64,000 nt of DNA, from contig NZ_CP022297.1 in assembly GCF_017310015.1 (NCBI RefSeq), positions 434,001 to 498,000 on the forward strand, written 5' to 3'. Below are positions 17,822 to 25,886 of this stretch, one piece after another. Below the pieces are notes generated by a model. The model had not been told where the DNA came from. It saw nothing but the letters and a program-made list of their open reading frames with translations, and made no database searches. The position numbers and the translations under genes are program-made. This DNA comes from Marinobacterium iners (lineage in GTDB: Bacteria > Pseudomonadota > Gammaproteobacteria > Pseudomonadales > Balneatricaceae). Positions within the stretch are counted from its first letter, which is position 1; each line of letters starts with the position of its first letter.

Positions 17822-17933
17822 GGCGAGAAAGATGGGGGTGATTGTTGGGAAGGCTATATAGAAGCAGCGAGAGTCATCGCACTTTTGGTATCTCGTTCCA
17901 GCGGGTGGTATACGCCGGCGATAGATGCGACCT

Positions 17934-19616
17934 TCACGAAACGCTCTCGTGTTCATGCCAGCTCACGTTGAGCACACTGACCGGCATCTCATGTTGCAGC
18001 ATCGCCTGCAGCCATAGCCGTTGATGATCCTGCAGTCGATCACCCGGGCCCTTCACTTCGATCAGACGATACTGTCCTGTATTTCGGCTCAGCGCGATGA
18101 GATCCGGCAGCCCGCGTCGATGGTGGCGCAGGTCCAGCAACAGATGACGAAAGACCGTTTCAAGATGCGCAGCCGGAATCATCGCCAAAGCGTTCTCGAC
18201 CAAATCAGGTGTCAGACTGGGCCAGTGGATCAATGAGCAGCTGATACCCCGCTTCTGATCCAGCCGTTGCAGAATCGTCTGCGGGTAGGTGCCCGACTGG
18301 AGCTTCTCAAAGCCTTCATCGAGCCATTCGGCGCGTGACTCATTGAACCCTGGTCGATACAAGTCGGCAGGCCCTGACTGAAACGGGTTGAAGAAGGCAC
18401 CGCGCACCGGTGCAAACAAGGCTGGCCAGAACAGCAGGGCAAAGAGCCCGGTAAAAAGTCGATTCTCGACATGAAACAGCGCTGTATCCGAGTCTGACAG
18501 AGATGCGATCACGGCCTGCTCGACCCGGCCCTGTGCGGGCTTGGGCAGAACGACCGACTCAGTGGGGATCGACAGAGCTTCGGATACAGCAAAATCCAGT
18601 TTGGCCTTACGGGCACAGCGCTGCTGTATGCGCTGCAGTCCGACGCGGATCTCGGGCTGAGGAATGCGGACGTACGCCTCACAGGCCCACTGAAACACCT
18701 GCTCCGGCGGCTCGAGCTTCTCCTGTATCCTCAGCGCACGCAACTGCGCTTCACGGTGTTGGCTTTGCAGATACAGGTTCAATGCCAGGTCGGTCTGCTG
18801 CTGGCGCTCGGCCTCACGGCCCAACTGAAACAGCACCTTCTGGCGGCGGTAATCGATCCAGTCACAGTCGATCTCTGGTGGCAGGGAGTCACACAACACT
18901 TCAATCGGCTCGCCCTCAGCGGCCTGTTGCTGGAGTTGGTGCAACTGCAGATATAGATCCACTTCCGCCCGGTTCTGGAAAGGGCGAGACTCATCTGTCA
19001 GTGGGACCGGCTCGAACTGCTGCAGCCCCAGTTCGGTCAGCACAAACTCGGACCAGCTCTGGTACAGATTGCCAAAGAACATCAGCCGCAGGCGGTCGAA
19101 CAGGTCGCTGCATGACAGCTCAAGGACCTTAAAGGGGGCTTGAGGCCACCAGTTCTCAACCGTTTGGAGCTGGGTATCTGGAAATGCATTCAGCAGGGTG
19201 GTGACCAGATCCGTCTTACGGCTTGAGGCTGCAAAGGTTGCATCAGGCAGCAGCTGTTGGGCCAATGCGCGGCATTCGTCACGTCGGCTCAGCTGGCACA
19301 GCACCTCCAGCGATAACTTGGGTTGGGTCTCGACCAGCCCCGATAAAGCCAGTGCTTCGATGGCACCACCCAAGTCGGGAACCTCGTCATACCGCAAGGC
19401 GTCGGTACGAAACAGCGTACCCTTACGCATCACCATCCTAATCAACAACGCCCGCGCAGGCAGATCCAGCGACAGCAGACGTTCCAGTGCTTGTACCTCG
19501 TTTTGCAGCAACAGGTCGTCATACTGACTCAGGCACAGCCGAACCACCTGCTCGGCATTGCGCAGGTAGTAGAGCGGGTCATCCAAAGGCGTAGAGGTGA
19601 GGGCATCGATCTTCAT
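17934..19616 (-). CDS. FAN1-like VRR-NUC nuclease
   Basis: A 560-residue protein with the VRR-NUC endonuclease domain at its C terminus. The catalytic pattern is RRGLPDLIAL (Asp), then RLIEVKGPGDRLQDHQ (Glu, Lys), with Gln following, as in FAN1. The preceding LFWPALFAPVRGAFFNPFQ segment and the helical TPR-like middle also match bacterial FAN1 homologues. FAN1 cleaves branched DNA and helps repair interstrand crosslinks. I start at ATG 19616 since residues before it look unrelated; no strong ribosome site is visible. It sits among mobile-element genes, which is unusual for a repair nuclease. Confidence 0.85.
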   Translation of the reverse strand: MKIDALTSTPLDDPLYYLRNAEQVVRLCLSQYDDLLLQNEVQALERLLSLDLPARALLIRMVMRKGTLFRTDALRYDEVPDLGGAIEALALSGLVETQPKLSLEVLCQLSRRDECRALAQQLLPDATFAASSRKTDLVTTLLNAFPDTQLQTVENWWPQAPFKVLELSCSDLFDRLRLMFFGNLYQSWSEFVLTELGLQQFEPVPLTDESRPFQNRAEVDLYLQLHQLQQQAAEGEPIEVLCDSLPPEIDCDWIDYRRQKVLFQLGREAERQQQTDLALNLYLQSQHREAQLRALRIQEKLEPPEQVFQWACEAYVRIPQPEIRVGLQRIQQRCARKAKLDFAVSEALSIPTESVVLPKPAQGRVEQAVIASLSDSDTALFHVENRLFTGLFALLFWPALFAPVRGAFFNPFQSGPADLYRPGFNESRAEWLDEGFEKLQSGTYPQTILQRLDQKRGISCSLIHWPSLTPDLVENALAMIPAAHLETVFRHLLLDLRHHRRGLPDLIALSRNTGQYRLIEVKGPGDRLQDHQRLWLQAMLQHEMPVSVLNVSWHEHESVS

Positions 19617-19745
19617 GGTGGTATTGTACGGCAGGTTGATCGAAAGCGGTTTTGCATTAGAGCGACACGATATGTCGTTTGGCTCTGTCATATTGCTCAC
19701 AGGTGACGCCTATAAGGGCATGTAGCTACTCCACCAGAGGTTGAT

Positions 19746-19928
19746 ATGATCAAACAGGGGATCCGACTCATGTTGGCAACAATGGTGATGCTGGTCTTGT
19801 CCGGGTGTTACGCTTGGCAGGATGAAAGAAACTTCCGTGAGGCCTGCTACCTGAATGGCGGAACACCGGAGTTTGCAAGAACCAGTTGGGGGATTACCTA
19901 CAGCATGCATTGCCGATATGACCGATAA
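19746..19928 (+). CDS. Small lipoprotein
   Basis: A 60-residue protein with a hydrophobic signal ending in the lipobox LVLSGC (Cys21), then YAWQDERNFREACYLNGGTPEF and a C-terminal YSMHCRYDR. After processing only about 40 residues remain, with two further cysteines that could form a disulfide. AGAGG lies 5 bases before the ATG. Function unknown. It diverges from the FAN1-like gene. Confidence 0.7.
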   Translation: MIKQGIRLMLATMVMLVLSGCYAWQDERNFREACYLNGGTPEFARTSWGITYSMHCRYDR

Positions 19929-20023
19929 GGCAGCTTCGGGCCCCATTTGAGCACGATACGCTGGCCTGGCTAACCCCGTGATCTGACGACCATCACAACA
20001 AGGATGTTCTATACACAACTATT

Positions 20024-21355
20024 ATGGCTTTTCGATTTCGTAATACCATTCGTCTGGCGCCGGGCATTCGGCTGAACCTCGGTAAACGCGGCGTCAGCCT
20101 CTCTGCCGGTGTGCGGGGTGCGTCCGTTACGCTGGGTAAAAATGGCCTCTGGGGCAATGTTGGCGCTCCTGGTACAGGCATGTCCTATCGCACCCGGCTG
20201 TCCGGCTCGCCCAGTCACCAGCGGCGTGCACAGCGTGAGCAGCAGCGCCAAAGCAACCATGCCGCCTCTTCAGCGCCAGAGCTGACGGCTTTCAAAGCAA
20301 TACTGGATGAAAGAGGCCAAGTGAGCCTGGTGGATCAGGAGGGTCAGCCATTGAGCGCATCCCAGCGTAGGATGGTGTGGTCGGACTACGATGATCGCAT
20401 GACCACCTGGCTCCAGTCCGAGATGGACGCCATCAACGGTGACATGGATCTGCTGCTGGAGATCCATCAGGATATCGTGCCGCCGGGAAGTGCCATCCCG
20501 GATTACGAGCCCGAAGCCTTTGAACAACCGGCTCCCATCAAGCCCGAGCGCGAGCGTCGTCCCCCGCGACCAGTGAAGCCGGAGTTGGAGGTCAGCTTCT
20601 GGGATCGGCTGATCCCGGGGCGTCAGCAGCGACTGATTCAAGCGCAGGAACAGGATCTACAAAATTGGGAGTCCGAACTGGAGGCGTGGAAGCACCATTG
20701 CCTGCAGATCGACAAGACCTATGAGCAGTGTCTGCAACAGTATGAGCGACAGGTTGCTGAATGGAATCGGGCATGGGAAGCTCATCAGCAAGCGCAGACT
20801 CAACTGGCGCAGATGTTCGCGGAGCGACTCAAAACCGATGAAGACCTGATGGTCGACATTCTTACAGCGGAGTTCAGTGATCTGGACTGGCCGCGCGAAA
20901 CCCTGGTGGACTTTGATATCGACCTGGCCAGCCAGGGTGTGTATCTGGATGTGGACCTGCCCGAGATCGAAGACATCCCGGCCCGCAGCGCTGAATTTGG
21001 TGCCCGTAACCGCCGCCTGCTAATCAAGGACAAATCCGATCGCCAACGCCGAGAGGAATACGCCCGACATATCCACGGTATCGTACTGAGACTGGCGGGT
21101 GTTGTGCTGGGGCTGTTGCCGGGAATCGAGCGGGTAGTGGTCTCGGGATATTCTCAGCGGCTGGACCCGGCCACCGGGCATATCAACGGCGACTACCTGC
21201 TCTCAGTGGCGATAGATAAAGCCCGCTTTGCTGAACTGAATTTTGAGCAACTGGAACAGGTAGATCCGATTGCTGCACTTGAGCGTTTTGATCTTCGACG
21301 CGAGATGACCAAGACCGGCATTTTTCGGCCGGTGGCACCGATAGATCCAGTGTGA
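20024..21355 (+). CDS. DUF4236 protein
   Basis: A 443-residue protein whose first 55 residues are a clear DUF4236 domain (FRFRNTIRLAPGIRLNLGKRG, then a glycine-rich GASVTLGKNGLWGNVGAPGTG). The middle (about 95-270) is charged and helical with proline-rich spacers and tandem-like KPE/KPEL segments. The end has a mixed alpha/beta segment (GVVLGLLPGIERVVVSGYSQRLDPATG). DUF4236 proteins are common on mobile elements and prophages but have no firm role. No membrane segment is visible. Confidence 0.8.
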   Translation: MAFRFRNTIRLAPGIRLNLGKRGVSLSAGVRGASVTLGKNGLWGNVGAPGTGMSYRTRLSGSPSHQRRAQREQQRQSNHAASSAPELTAFKAILDERGQVSLVDQEGQPLSASQRRMVWSDYDDRMTTWLQSEMDAINGDMDLLLEIHQDIVPPGSAIPDYEPEAFEQPAPIKPERERRPPRPVKPELEVSFWDRLIPGRQQRLIQAQEQDLQNWESELEAWKHHCLQIDKTYEQCLQQYERQVAEWNRAWEAHQQAQTQLAQMFAERLKTDEDLMVDILTAEFSDLDWPRETLVDFDIDLASQGVYLDVDLPEIEDIPARSAEFGARNRRLLIKDKSDRQRREEYARHIHGIVLRLAGVVLGLLPGIERVVVSGYSQRLDPATGHINGDYLLSVAIDKARFAELNFEQLEQVDPIAALERFDLRREMTKTGIFRPVAPIDPV

Positions 21356-21425
21356 TCAAGCACGATTTGACCTGCCGGGTAGTCTGGTAGAACCTCTACA
21401 GGAGCGATACAGAGAGGACGCACCC

Positions 21426-21722
21426 ATGAGAATCATGACGCAGAAGCTTGTAGATGTCGTTGAAGATGTACGCTGTGATATCTGTGGTGACAGCACATCG
21501 AGTGAAGGTAAGCATGCCCCTCAATTTGGTGTGCTCAACGCTGATTGGGGGTATGGGTCCCGCCATGATGGAGAACGATACGAGTTGCACCTGTGCGAAG
21601 GCTGTTTCTTTTCTGCGTTGGCGACACTGAAGCAGGAGCGCCAAGCCTGCCGCATGTTTGACGACAACGCGGATGATCGGGCTGCAGAGTTTGGACTGGT
21701 GGTTAAAAGCGAACACGGATGA
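21426..21722 (+). CDS. Zinc-ribbon-like small protein
   Basis: A 98-residue protein with two Cys pairs, CDIC at residues 18-21 and CEGC near 57-60, spaced like a treble-clef or rubredoxin-type zinc site. The segment between holds WGYGSRHDGERYELHLCEGC, a pattern seen in small uncharacterised proteins of plasmids and islands. Its 3' end abuts an exonuclease remnant in another frame. Function unknown. Confidence 0.65.
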   Translation: MRIMTQKLVDVVEDVRCDICGDSTSSEGKHAPQFGVLNADWGYGSRHDGERYELHLCEGCFFSALATLKQERQACRMFDDNADDRAAEFGLVVKSEHG

Positions 21723-22005
21723 GGAGGATGCCTTTGCCCGCATTTTGGTGCAAACCGCAGCAGCGCATGGTGATCCGGCCGACTGGGTGCGCGGTCTCGA
21801 CACACGGTGCGCTATGTACCGTGCCGCGGACGTATACGGCGCGACAAACCGCTACGGCACCATTAGCCTGGCTAACGCAGCGGCGCGTGCAGGCATTGAG
21901 TTTGTTGGGCGGGCGCACAGCGCCGCAGGCGATGCGGCTACAACTGCATTACTGTGGCGTACCATGTCCATGTCCATGTCCATGTCCCTGTCCCTGTCCC
22001 GGTAA
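21721..22005 (+). pseudogene. C-terminal remnant of a DEDDh exonuclease
   Basis: The reading frame encodes RCAMYRAADVYGATNRYGTI, then NAAARAGIEFVG and AHSAAGDAATTALLWRTM, which match the end of RNase T/DnaQ-type 3'-5' exonucleases, including the final H-x-A-x-x-D motif. The first two catalytic motifs are absent because the frame starts inside the upstream gene. It therefore looks like a 3' fragment left by recombination. Its tail runs into a hexanucleotide repeat shared with the opposite-strand mob gene. Confidence 0.7.
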
Positions 22006-22374
22006 TAGTGGATCTGCTGGATCGAGTTGGGTTTCCGGCTCTGGTTCTTTTTGGGTATTCTCGGTCGCATTTTTGCCCGGATGTACCTCCTGAGCGGACT
22101 CCTGCCGTCCCTCGGAGGTAGGTGTTTCTACAAGTTCCAGGCCTAGAAATTCACGGTCCCGAGAGGTTTTAATGTAGGTGTGTAGTAGCTGATTAATCCA
22201 CTGCTGGTCAATCGAGCCAGCTTTAACCGCTTCCTGCAGTGCGATACCCATCAGCATTTTTCGCCGGTTGTCGGCCTGTCGCTCGGCCTTGCGCTCTTTC
22301 GATTTCTCTTGCTGTATACGGGCCTTTAGTTGCTCCTGCTGTTTCAGCAGTTGTTCTAGCTTGCTCGATGTCAT
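21949..22374 (-). CDS. Mobilization accessory protein (MobC/TraC-like)
   Basis: A 141-residue protein with a strongly charged coiled coil (residues 3-45: KLEQLLKQQEQLKARIQQEK and on) followed by a helical part. This is the pattern of relaxosome accessory proteins encoded divergently from MOBQ relaxases. The C terminus is low complexity, with proline/glutamate stretches and a Gly-Gln/Gly-His repeat. AGGGG lies 7 bases before the ATG. It diverges from mobA across the oriT, the same layout as in IncQ-type plasmids. Confidence 0.65.
   Translation of the reverse strand: MTSSKLEQLLKQQEQLKARIQQEKSKERKAERQADNRRKMLMGIALQEAVKAGSIDQQWINQLLHTYIKTSRDREFLGLELVETPTSEGRQESAQEVHPGKNATENTQKEPEPETQLDPADPLLPGQGQGHGHGHGHGTPQ
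21962..21997. repeat. Hexanucleotide repeat, six copies
   Basis: Four copies of CCATGT followed by two of CCCTGT. On the minus strand these encode the Gly-His/Gly-Gln tail of the mobilization accessory protein; on the plus strand they extend the exonuclease remnant with Met-Ser and Leu-Ser pairs. Such repeats change length by slipped-strand replication. Confidence 0.9.
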
Positions 22375-22466
22375 GCGTTCACCCCTGATTACTGGTTAAC
22401 CTTTGCCCAGTTTAGCATAGTTGGCTATACTCATTTGCAGGAAAGTAGCACCCGCTGTTTCCCGAA

Positions 22467-22493
22467 AGGCGCACTTATGCAAACTTTGTTTGC
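22467..22493 (-). other. oriT: oriT with RSF1010-like nick region
   Basis: On the minus strand the inverted repeat GCAAAC-AAA-GTTTGC (22493-22479) is followed at once by ATAAGTGCGCCT (22478-22467). The RSF1010/IncQ origin has the same plan: an inverted repeat directly before TAAGTGCGCCCT, where the relaxase cuts within TAAGTG/CGCC. It lies between the divergent accessory and relaxase genes, as expected. Cleavage at this exact place is inferred from similarity. Confidence 0.8.
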
Positions 22494-22515
22494 GTGCGAT
22501 CTGGCCAGAGGCCAG

Positions 22516-23994
22516 ATGAAAATCAAGATCAAGAGCAGACCGATGGCCGACTATCACAACAGTGTTAAACCGATTTCCCGCAGCAGCGGTCGCAGTGCGA
22601 CCGGCGCAGCGGCGTATCGGTCTGGTACTAAGATTGTCGATGAGCGCACCGGCCTGATACACGACTACACTCGCAAAACGGGTGTGGTGTCAGCCGAGCT
22701 TGTGTTGCCTGAGGGTACGCCCGAGTGGGCGACCGATCGCCCTGCGCTTTGGAATGCCGCTGAACAAGCTGAAACTCGTGTTAACTCGACGGTTGCGCGT
22801 GAATTTGAGCTAGGTTTGCCGTGGGAGCTGAACGATCAGCAGCGTTACGACCTGGCGCACCAATTTGCGCGCGAAGTGGTGGCCGAACATGGGTGTGTTG
22901 TTGACGTGAACATCCACCGACCGCACGCCAAGGGCGACAAGCGCAACCAGCACGCGCACCTGTTGTGCAGCACCCGCCGGTTGACCGCCGACGGGTTCAC
23001 CGAAAAATGCCGTGAGTTGGATTCAAAAAAGACCGGCCCGGCGCTGGTTCGCAAGTGGCGTGCGCGTTGGGCCGAGCTGACAAACGAAGCACTGGCGGCG
23101 GCGGGGCACAGTGCGCGTGTTGATCACCGATCCCACCGTGACCGTGGGCTGGACGTTGAGCCGACCGTTAAGCTCGGTCAGGCCGCATCCGCGCTGGAAC
23201 GTAAGGCCCAGGCAAAGGCCGAGGCCACCGGCCAGCAGTACGAGCCGGTAACGGAGCGCGGCCGAATTAACCAGGCGATCCGCACGCGCAACGCGAACGT
23301 GGTCAGCCTGAGCGACCGGCTCAGCCAAGTAGAGCAGCAGATACGCGCCGAGCGCCTGCGGCTTGCACTGTTTAACCAGCCCGCCGCGCAGCTGCAGCAG
23401 CGCCTGCAGGGGCTGCGCAACGTGGGCGCGTACCTGCAGCAAAATCCACAGTACGCGGCGCTGTTGCACCAGTACAAGGAGGCGCAGCGTCTTGCCGGTT
23501 ACAGCCGCGAATATGCGCGCATGTGCCGTGACGATCTTGCCAAGTACGAGCGTGAGCACCCGATCGTCACACGGTTTGTCAGTAGTGGGTTGCGCAAACC
23601 AGATGCTGAGCACGCGCAGCTGTTGGAGGCCGTGGCCGAGGCTAACGCCAGTGCACGGGTCGATAGTAACAGCGCCAAGGCTTTGAGGGTTCAGGGTGAT
23701 CAGCTACACGCGAAGCTAGGGCAGCGTTTTGATGCGTCCGAGCCGGAACGGCTGACCGAAGCTGAACGGATCGAGGCGGTTCTGGCGGATCCGGAATACC
23801 AAGCGCTAGAGCGTGAGCGTGCTGAGAGTGTGCAGACCGAACCACCGCAGGAAACGGAACCAGGCGACGACCAGCAAATGCTGAGCTTGGATGAACTGGT
23901 CGATCTCGAAGATATTGAGCAGACGCAGGACGAAACCGGCCTTGATGAATTTAATGATGCGCCCAATCCGCTCAATGGGCCGAATTTCGGTTAG
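22516..23994 (+). CDS. mobA: MobA/MobL (MOBQ) relaxase
   Basis: The relaxase that nicks oriT and leads the strand into a recipient through a helper conjugation system. The N terminus YHNSVKPISRSSGRSATGAAAYRSG is the MOBQ signature with the likely catalytic Tyr. The metal site is visible as VDVNIHRPHAKGDKRNQHAHL. The C-terminal half (about 250-490) is a long charged coiled coil with an acidic end; no primase or helicase motif is present. I chose ATG 22516 after AGAGG; ATG 22543 (MADYHNS) is an equally good candidate. No mating-pair genes occur in the window, so mobilization needs help. Confidence 0.92.
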   Translation: MKIKIKSRPMADYHNSVKPISRSSGRSATGAAAYRSGTKIVDERTGLIHDYTRKTGVVSAELVLPEGTPEWATDRPALWNAAEQAETRVNSTVAREFELGLPWELNDQQRYDLAHQFAREVVAEHGCVVDVNIHRPHAKGDKRNQHAHLLCSTRRLTADGFTEKCRELDSKKTGPALVRKWRARWAELTNEALAAAGHSARVDHRSHRDRGLDVEPTVKLGQAASALERKAQAKAEATGQQYEPVTERGRINQAIRTRNANVVSLSDRLSQVEQQIRAERLRLALFNQPAAQLQQRLQGLRNVGAYLQQNPQYAALLHQYKEAQRLAGYSREYARMCRDDLAKYEREHPIVTRFVSSGLRKPDAEHAQLLEAVAEANASARVDSNSAKALRVQGDQLHAKLGQRFDASEPERLTEAERIEAVLADPEYQALERERAESVQTEPPQETEPGDDQQMLSLDELVDLEDIEQTQDETGLDEFNDAPNPLNGPNFG

Positions 23995-24002
23995 CTGCTG
24001 AT

Positions 24003-24593
24003 ATGAGTCAGACACTGATTTTAATCGTGGATCTTGAGGCAACCTGCTGGGAGAACCATATTGCCCCATCGGGGTGCCGGCAGTCCGTGGATGAAATGGA
24101 AATCATCGAATTCGGTTGTGTGATCGCAACACGCATCGGTGAAGTGCTGGATAGGCGTTCTTTTCTCGTGCGACCAAGGGTTCATCCTGAGTTGAGTCCG
24201 TTCTGCCAGCAACTCACTACGATCAGTCAGGCGATGGTGGATGCAGCACCCCTGCTCACCGAGGTCGTACCGGAGATTGACGCCTGGCTGAACCAATGGC
24301 CTGACCTGACTTACTGGGCCAGTTGGGGCAATTATGATCGGCGGCATATCGAAGCTCAGTCCATGCGCGAAGGTGTGATGCCAGGCTTCATGCGCCTGCC
24401 GCACCTGAATCTGAAGACGATCTGGAAAAACACGACGGGCGAGCGCAAGCGCAACGGGTTGGGGTCGGCGCTCAAGTATCACAACCTGGCGTTCGGTGGG
24501 CAGCCACACCGAGGGATTGATGACGCTTGCAACATGGCACGCCTGCTGTCCTGTATGGACTGGTGTTTTGCTTCGATTGCACGAACGAACTGA
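24003..24593 (+). CDS. DEDDh 3'-5' exonuclease (ERI-1/KapD-like)
   Basis: A 196-residue exonuclease. Motif 1 is IVDLEATCW (residues 8-16, Asp10 and Glu12), motif 2 lies in YWASWGNYDRRHIEAQ, and motif 3 is HRGIDDACNMARL with the His and Asp of the DEDDh class. The form GxQPHRGIDDAxNIARL is typical of ERI-1/KapD-type RNA or DNA exonucleases. It starts 9 bases after the mobA stop and may be co-transcribed. A role in the element is not clear. Confidence 0.87.
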   Translation: MSQTLILIVDLEATCWENHIAPSGCRQSVDEMEIIEFGCVIATRIGEVLDRRSFLVRPRVHPELSPFCQQLTTISQAMVDAAPLLTEVVPEIDAWLNQWPDLTYWASWGNYDRRHIEAQSMREGVMPGFMRLPHLNLKTIWKNTTGERKRNGLGSALKYHNLAFGGQPHRGIDDACNMARLLSCMDWCFASIARTN

Positions 24594-24604
24594 TGGGTGT
24601 AGCC

Positions 24605-24955
24605 ATGAATACATTTGTGACGTGTGAAATACGAAGGCTTGAGTTCTTCAACCTGTATCCAGCCAGCGGTGATCCTGTCGTGCGTATTCGGGCGACCGTC
24701 GTGAAAGATAATGTTGGCCGGTTTGACCCTGATGACTGGGTGCTCACATCCTCTGTTGTCGGCAGTGAGCAAGGGGAAGGCTTTATTGACTACTTAACCC
24801 ACAGCGGTTCCCGATATCGGACATATGACGCGCTTGAGCAATGCAGGGACTTTCATTTCAAAATTGGCGTTAATCTGGTGAACTCGATGTTACTTGGTGG
24901 TCGGGGTGCAACGCTGTCAGCGATGTACCCCGACGCCATTGTGAATTCAGGCTGA
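24605..24955 (+). CDS. Hypothetical protein
   Basis: A 116-residue soluble protein beginning MNTFVTCEIRRLEFFNLYPAS. It has a mixed alpha/beta look with no motif I recognise. It starts 12 bases after the exonuclease stop and follows the same strand, so it could be the third gene of a mobA unit. The ribosome site is weak and the start uncertain. Confidence 0.5.
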   Translation: MNTFVTCEIRRLEFFNLYPASGDPVVRIRATVVKDNVGRFDPDDWVLTSSVVGSEQGEGFIDYLTHSGSRYRTYDALEQCRDFHFKIGVNLVNSMLLGGRGATLSAMYPDAIVNSG

Positions 24956-25021
24956 TTGCGCTGTGATTATTTTGGGTCTGGCTACAGAGTCGCTTAGCCT
25001 GGTGTCTGAGTGATTGATGCC

Positions 25022-25276
25022 ATGAGCAGTATGCGAATTCTTGCCGAGTGCGCAAAGCGTTCCTGGCGCTACAACCAGCCGACAGCGGTGCTGACGGATC
25101 CTATGGACTGGGAAGGAGCCTTGTTGGTTGTTGTCGGTGATCCCGTTGTTGAGTCTTATGAGTGGGTCTATATCACAGAGAAAGTCCAAATCATCGAGAG
25201 CAGCAATCACGGATATCGGAGTACCCAGGCAGCATTTCGTGATGGATTGGTATCCCGCATTCATCCTCGTAGTTGA
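25022..25276 (+). CDS. Hypothetical protein
   Basis: An 84-residue protein (MSSMRILAECAKRSWRYNQP at its start) with a hydrophobic strand GALLVVVGDP and a C-terminal HGYRSTQAAFRDG helix. No family recognised and no strong ribosome site; a GTG at 25010 is an alternative start. Confidence 0.35.
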   Translation: MSSMRILAECAKRSWRYNQPTAVLTDPMDWEGALLVVVGDPVVESYEWVYITEKVQIIESSNHGYRSTQAAFRDGLVSRIHPRS

Positions 25277-25428
25277 CGGGCGTTTCAAGATAAAACTCCC
25301 ACCCGGCCGCGCTGATCGATACCGGGGCGACCTACTGTAGCCCTGAGCCTGCCTGAGTACAGGACAGTCACCCGCTGTTTCGAAGTATAGGACGCACGAG
25401 TGCGTTGTATGCCGTGCAGGGCCATCGC

Positions 25429-25662
25429 TTATCCCGACATCCGTGATGTTATAGCTGATAGCAGCCGGTCGGCCAGAACCGCCTTCTCGTGCCAAATCAG
25501 GTCTAGCTTTCGGCTCAGGTCGTGACCAACACCCTGCCCGCTGTGTATCTGACTGATCAGAACTCTGTGCTGCTGATTCAGCTCGATCCATCTCCGCAGG
25601 TCCACCTGCTGCTCATCATGCCAATGTCCCGGTTCGAGAGCTTTGCTGATTGCTGCTTCCAT
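25429..25662 (-). CDS. Hypothetical small helical protein
   Basis: A 77-residue, mostly helical protein rich in His, Leu and charged residues (DLRRWIELNQQHRVLISQIH). A strong GGAGG lies 4-5 bases before the ATG, which supports real expression. It diverges from the UDG-like gene across about 220 bases of AT-rich DNA. No family recognised. Confidence 0.55.
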   Translation of the reverse strand: MEAAISKALEPGHWHDEQQVDLRRWIELNQQHRVLISQIHSGQGVGHDLSRKLDLIWHEKAVLADRLLSAITSRMSG

Positions 25663-25810
25663 GCAACCTCCATGTTTCTGTCTGTATAGGTGATACCCGA
25701 TTTACACTCACAAACGCCATTAGCCCAGCGTTTCTGGGCAGCTCAGTTTAGAACACATTAACCCAATACCCTTAACGGCAGGTATCTTTTCGGGCGGAGA
25801 TCTTCATAGA

Positions 25811-25843
25811 AATTTTTAGTTTATTATTGATATATTAAAAATT
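25811..25843. promoter_or_regulatory. Inverted repeat upstream of the UDG-like gene
   Basis: AATTTTTA (25811-25818) and TAAAAATT (25836-25843) form 8-bp arms 17 bases apart in a very AT-rich stretch 44 bases before the gene. It could be an operator for the helix-turn-helix protein encoded downstream; that is a guess from position. Confidence 0.3.
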
Positions 25844-25886
25844 CGGATATATAGTTCGAAAACTTGGTTTTTAAATGGAGGTGGGT

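Noticed and set aside
21962..21997. CRISPR-like repeat
   Set aside because: The repeats are six bases with no spacers; no CRISPR array or cas gene was found anywhere in the window.
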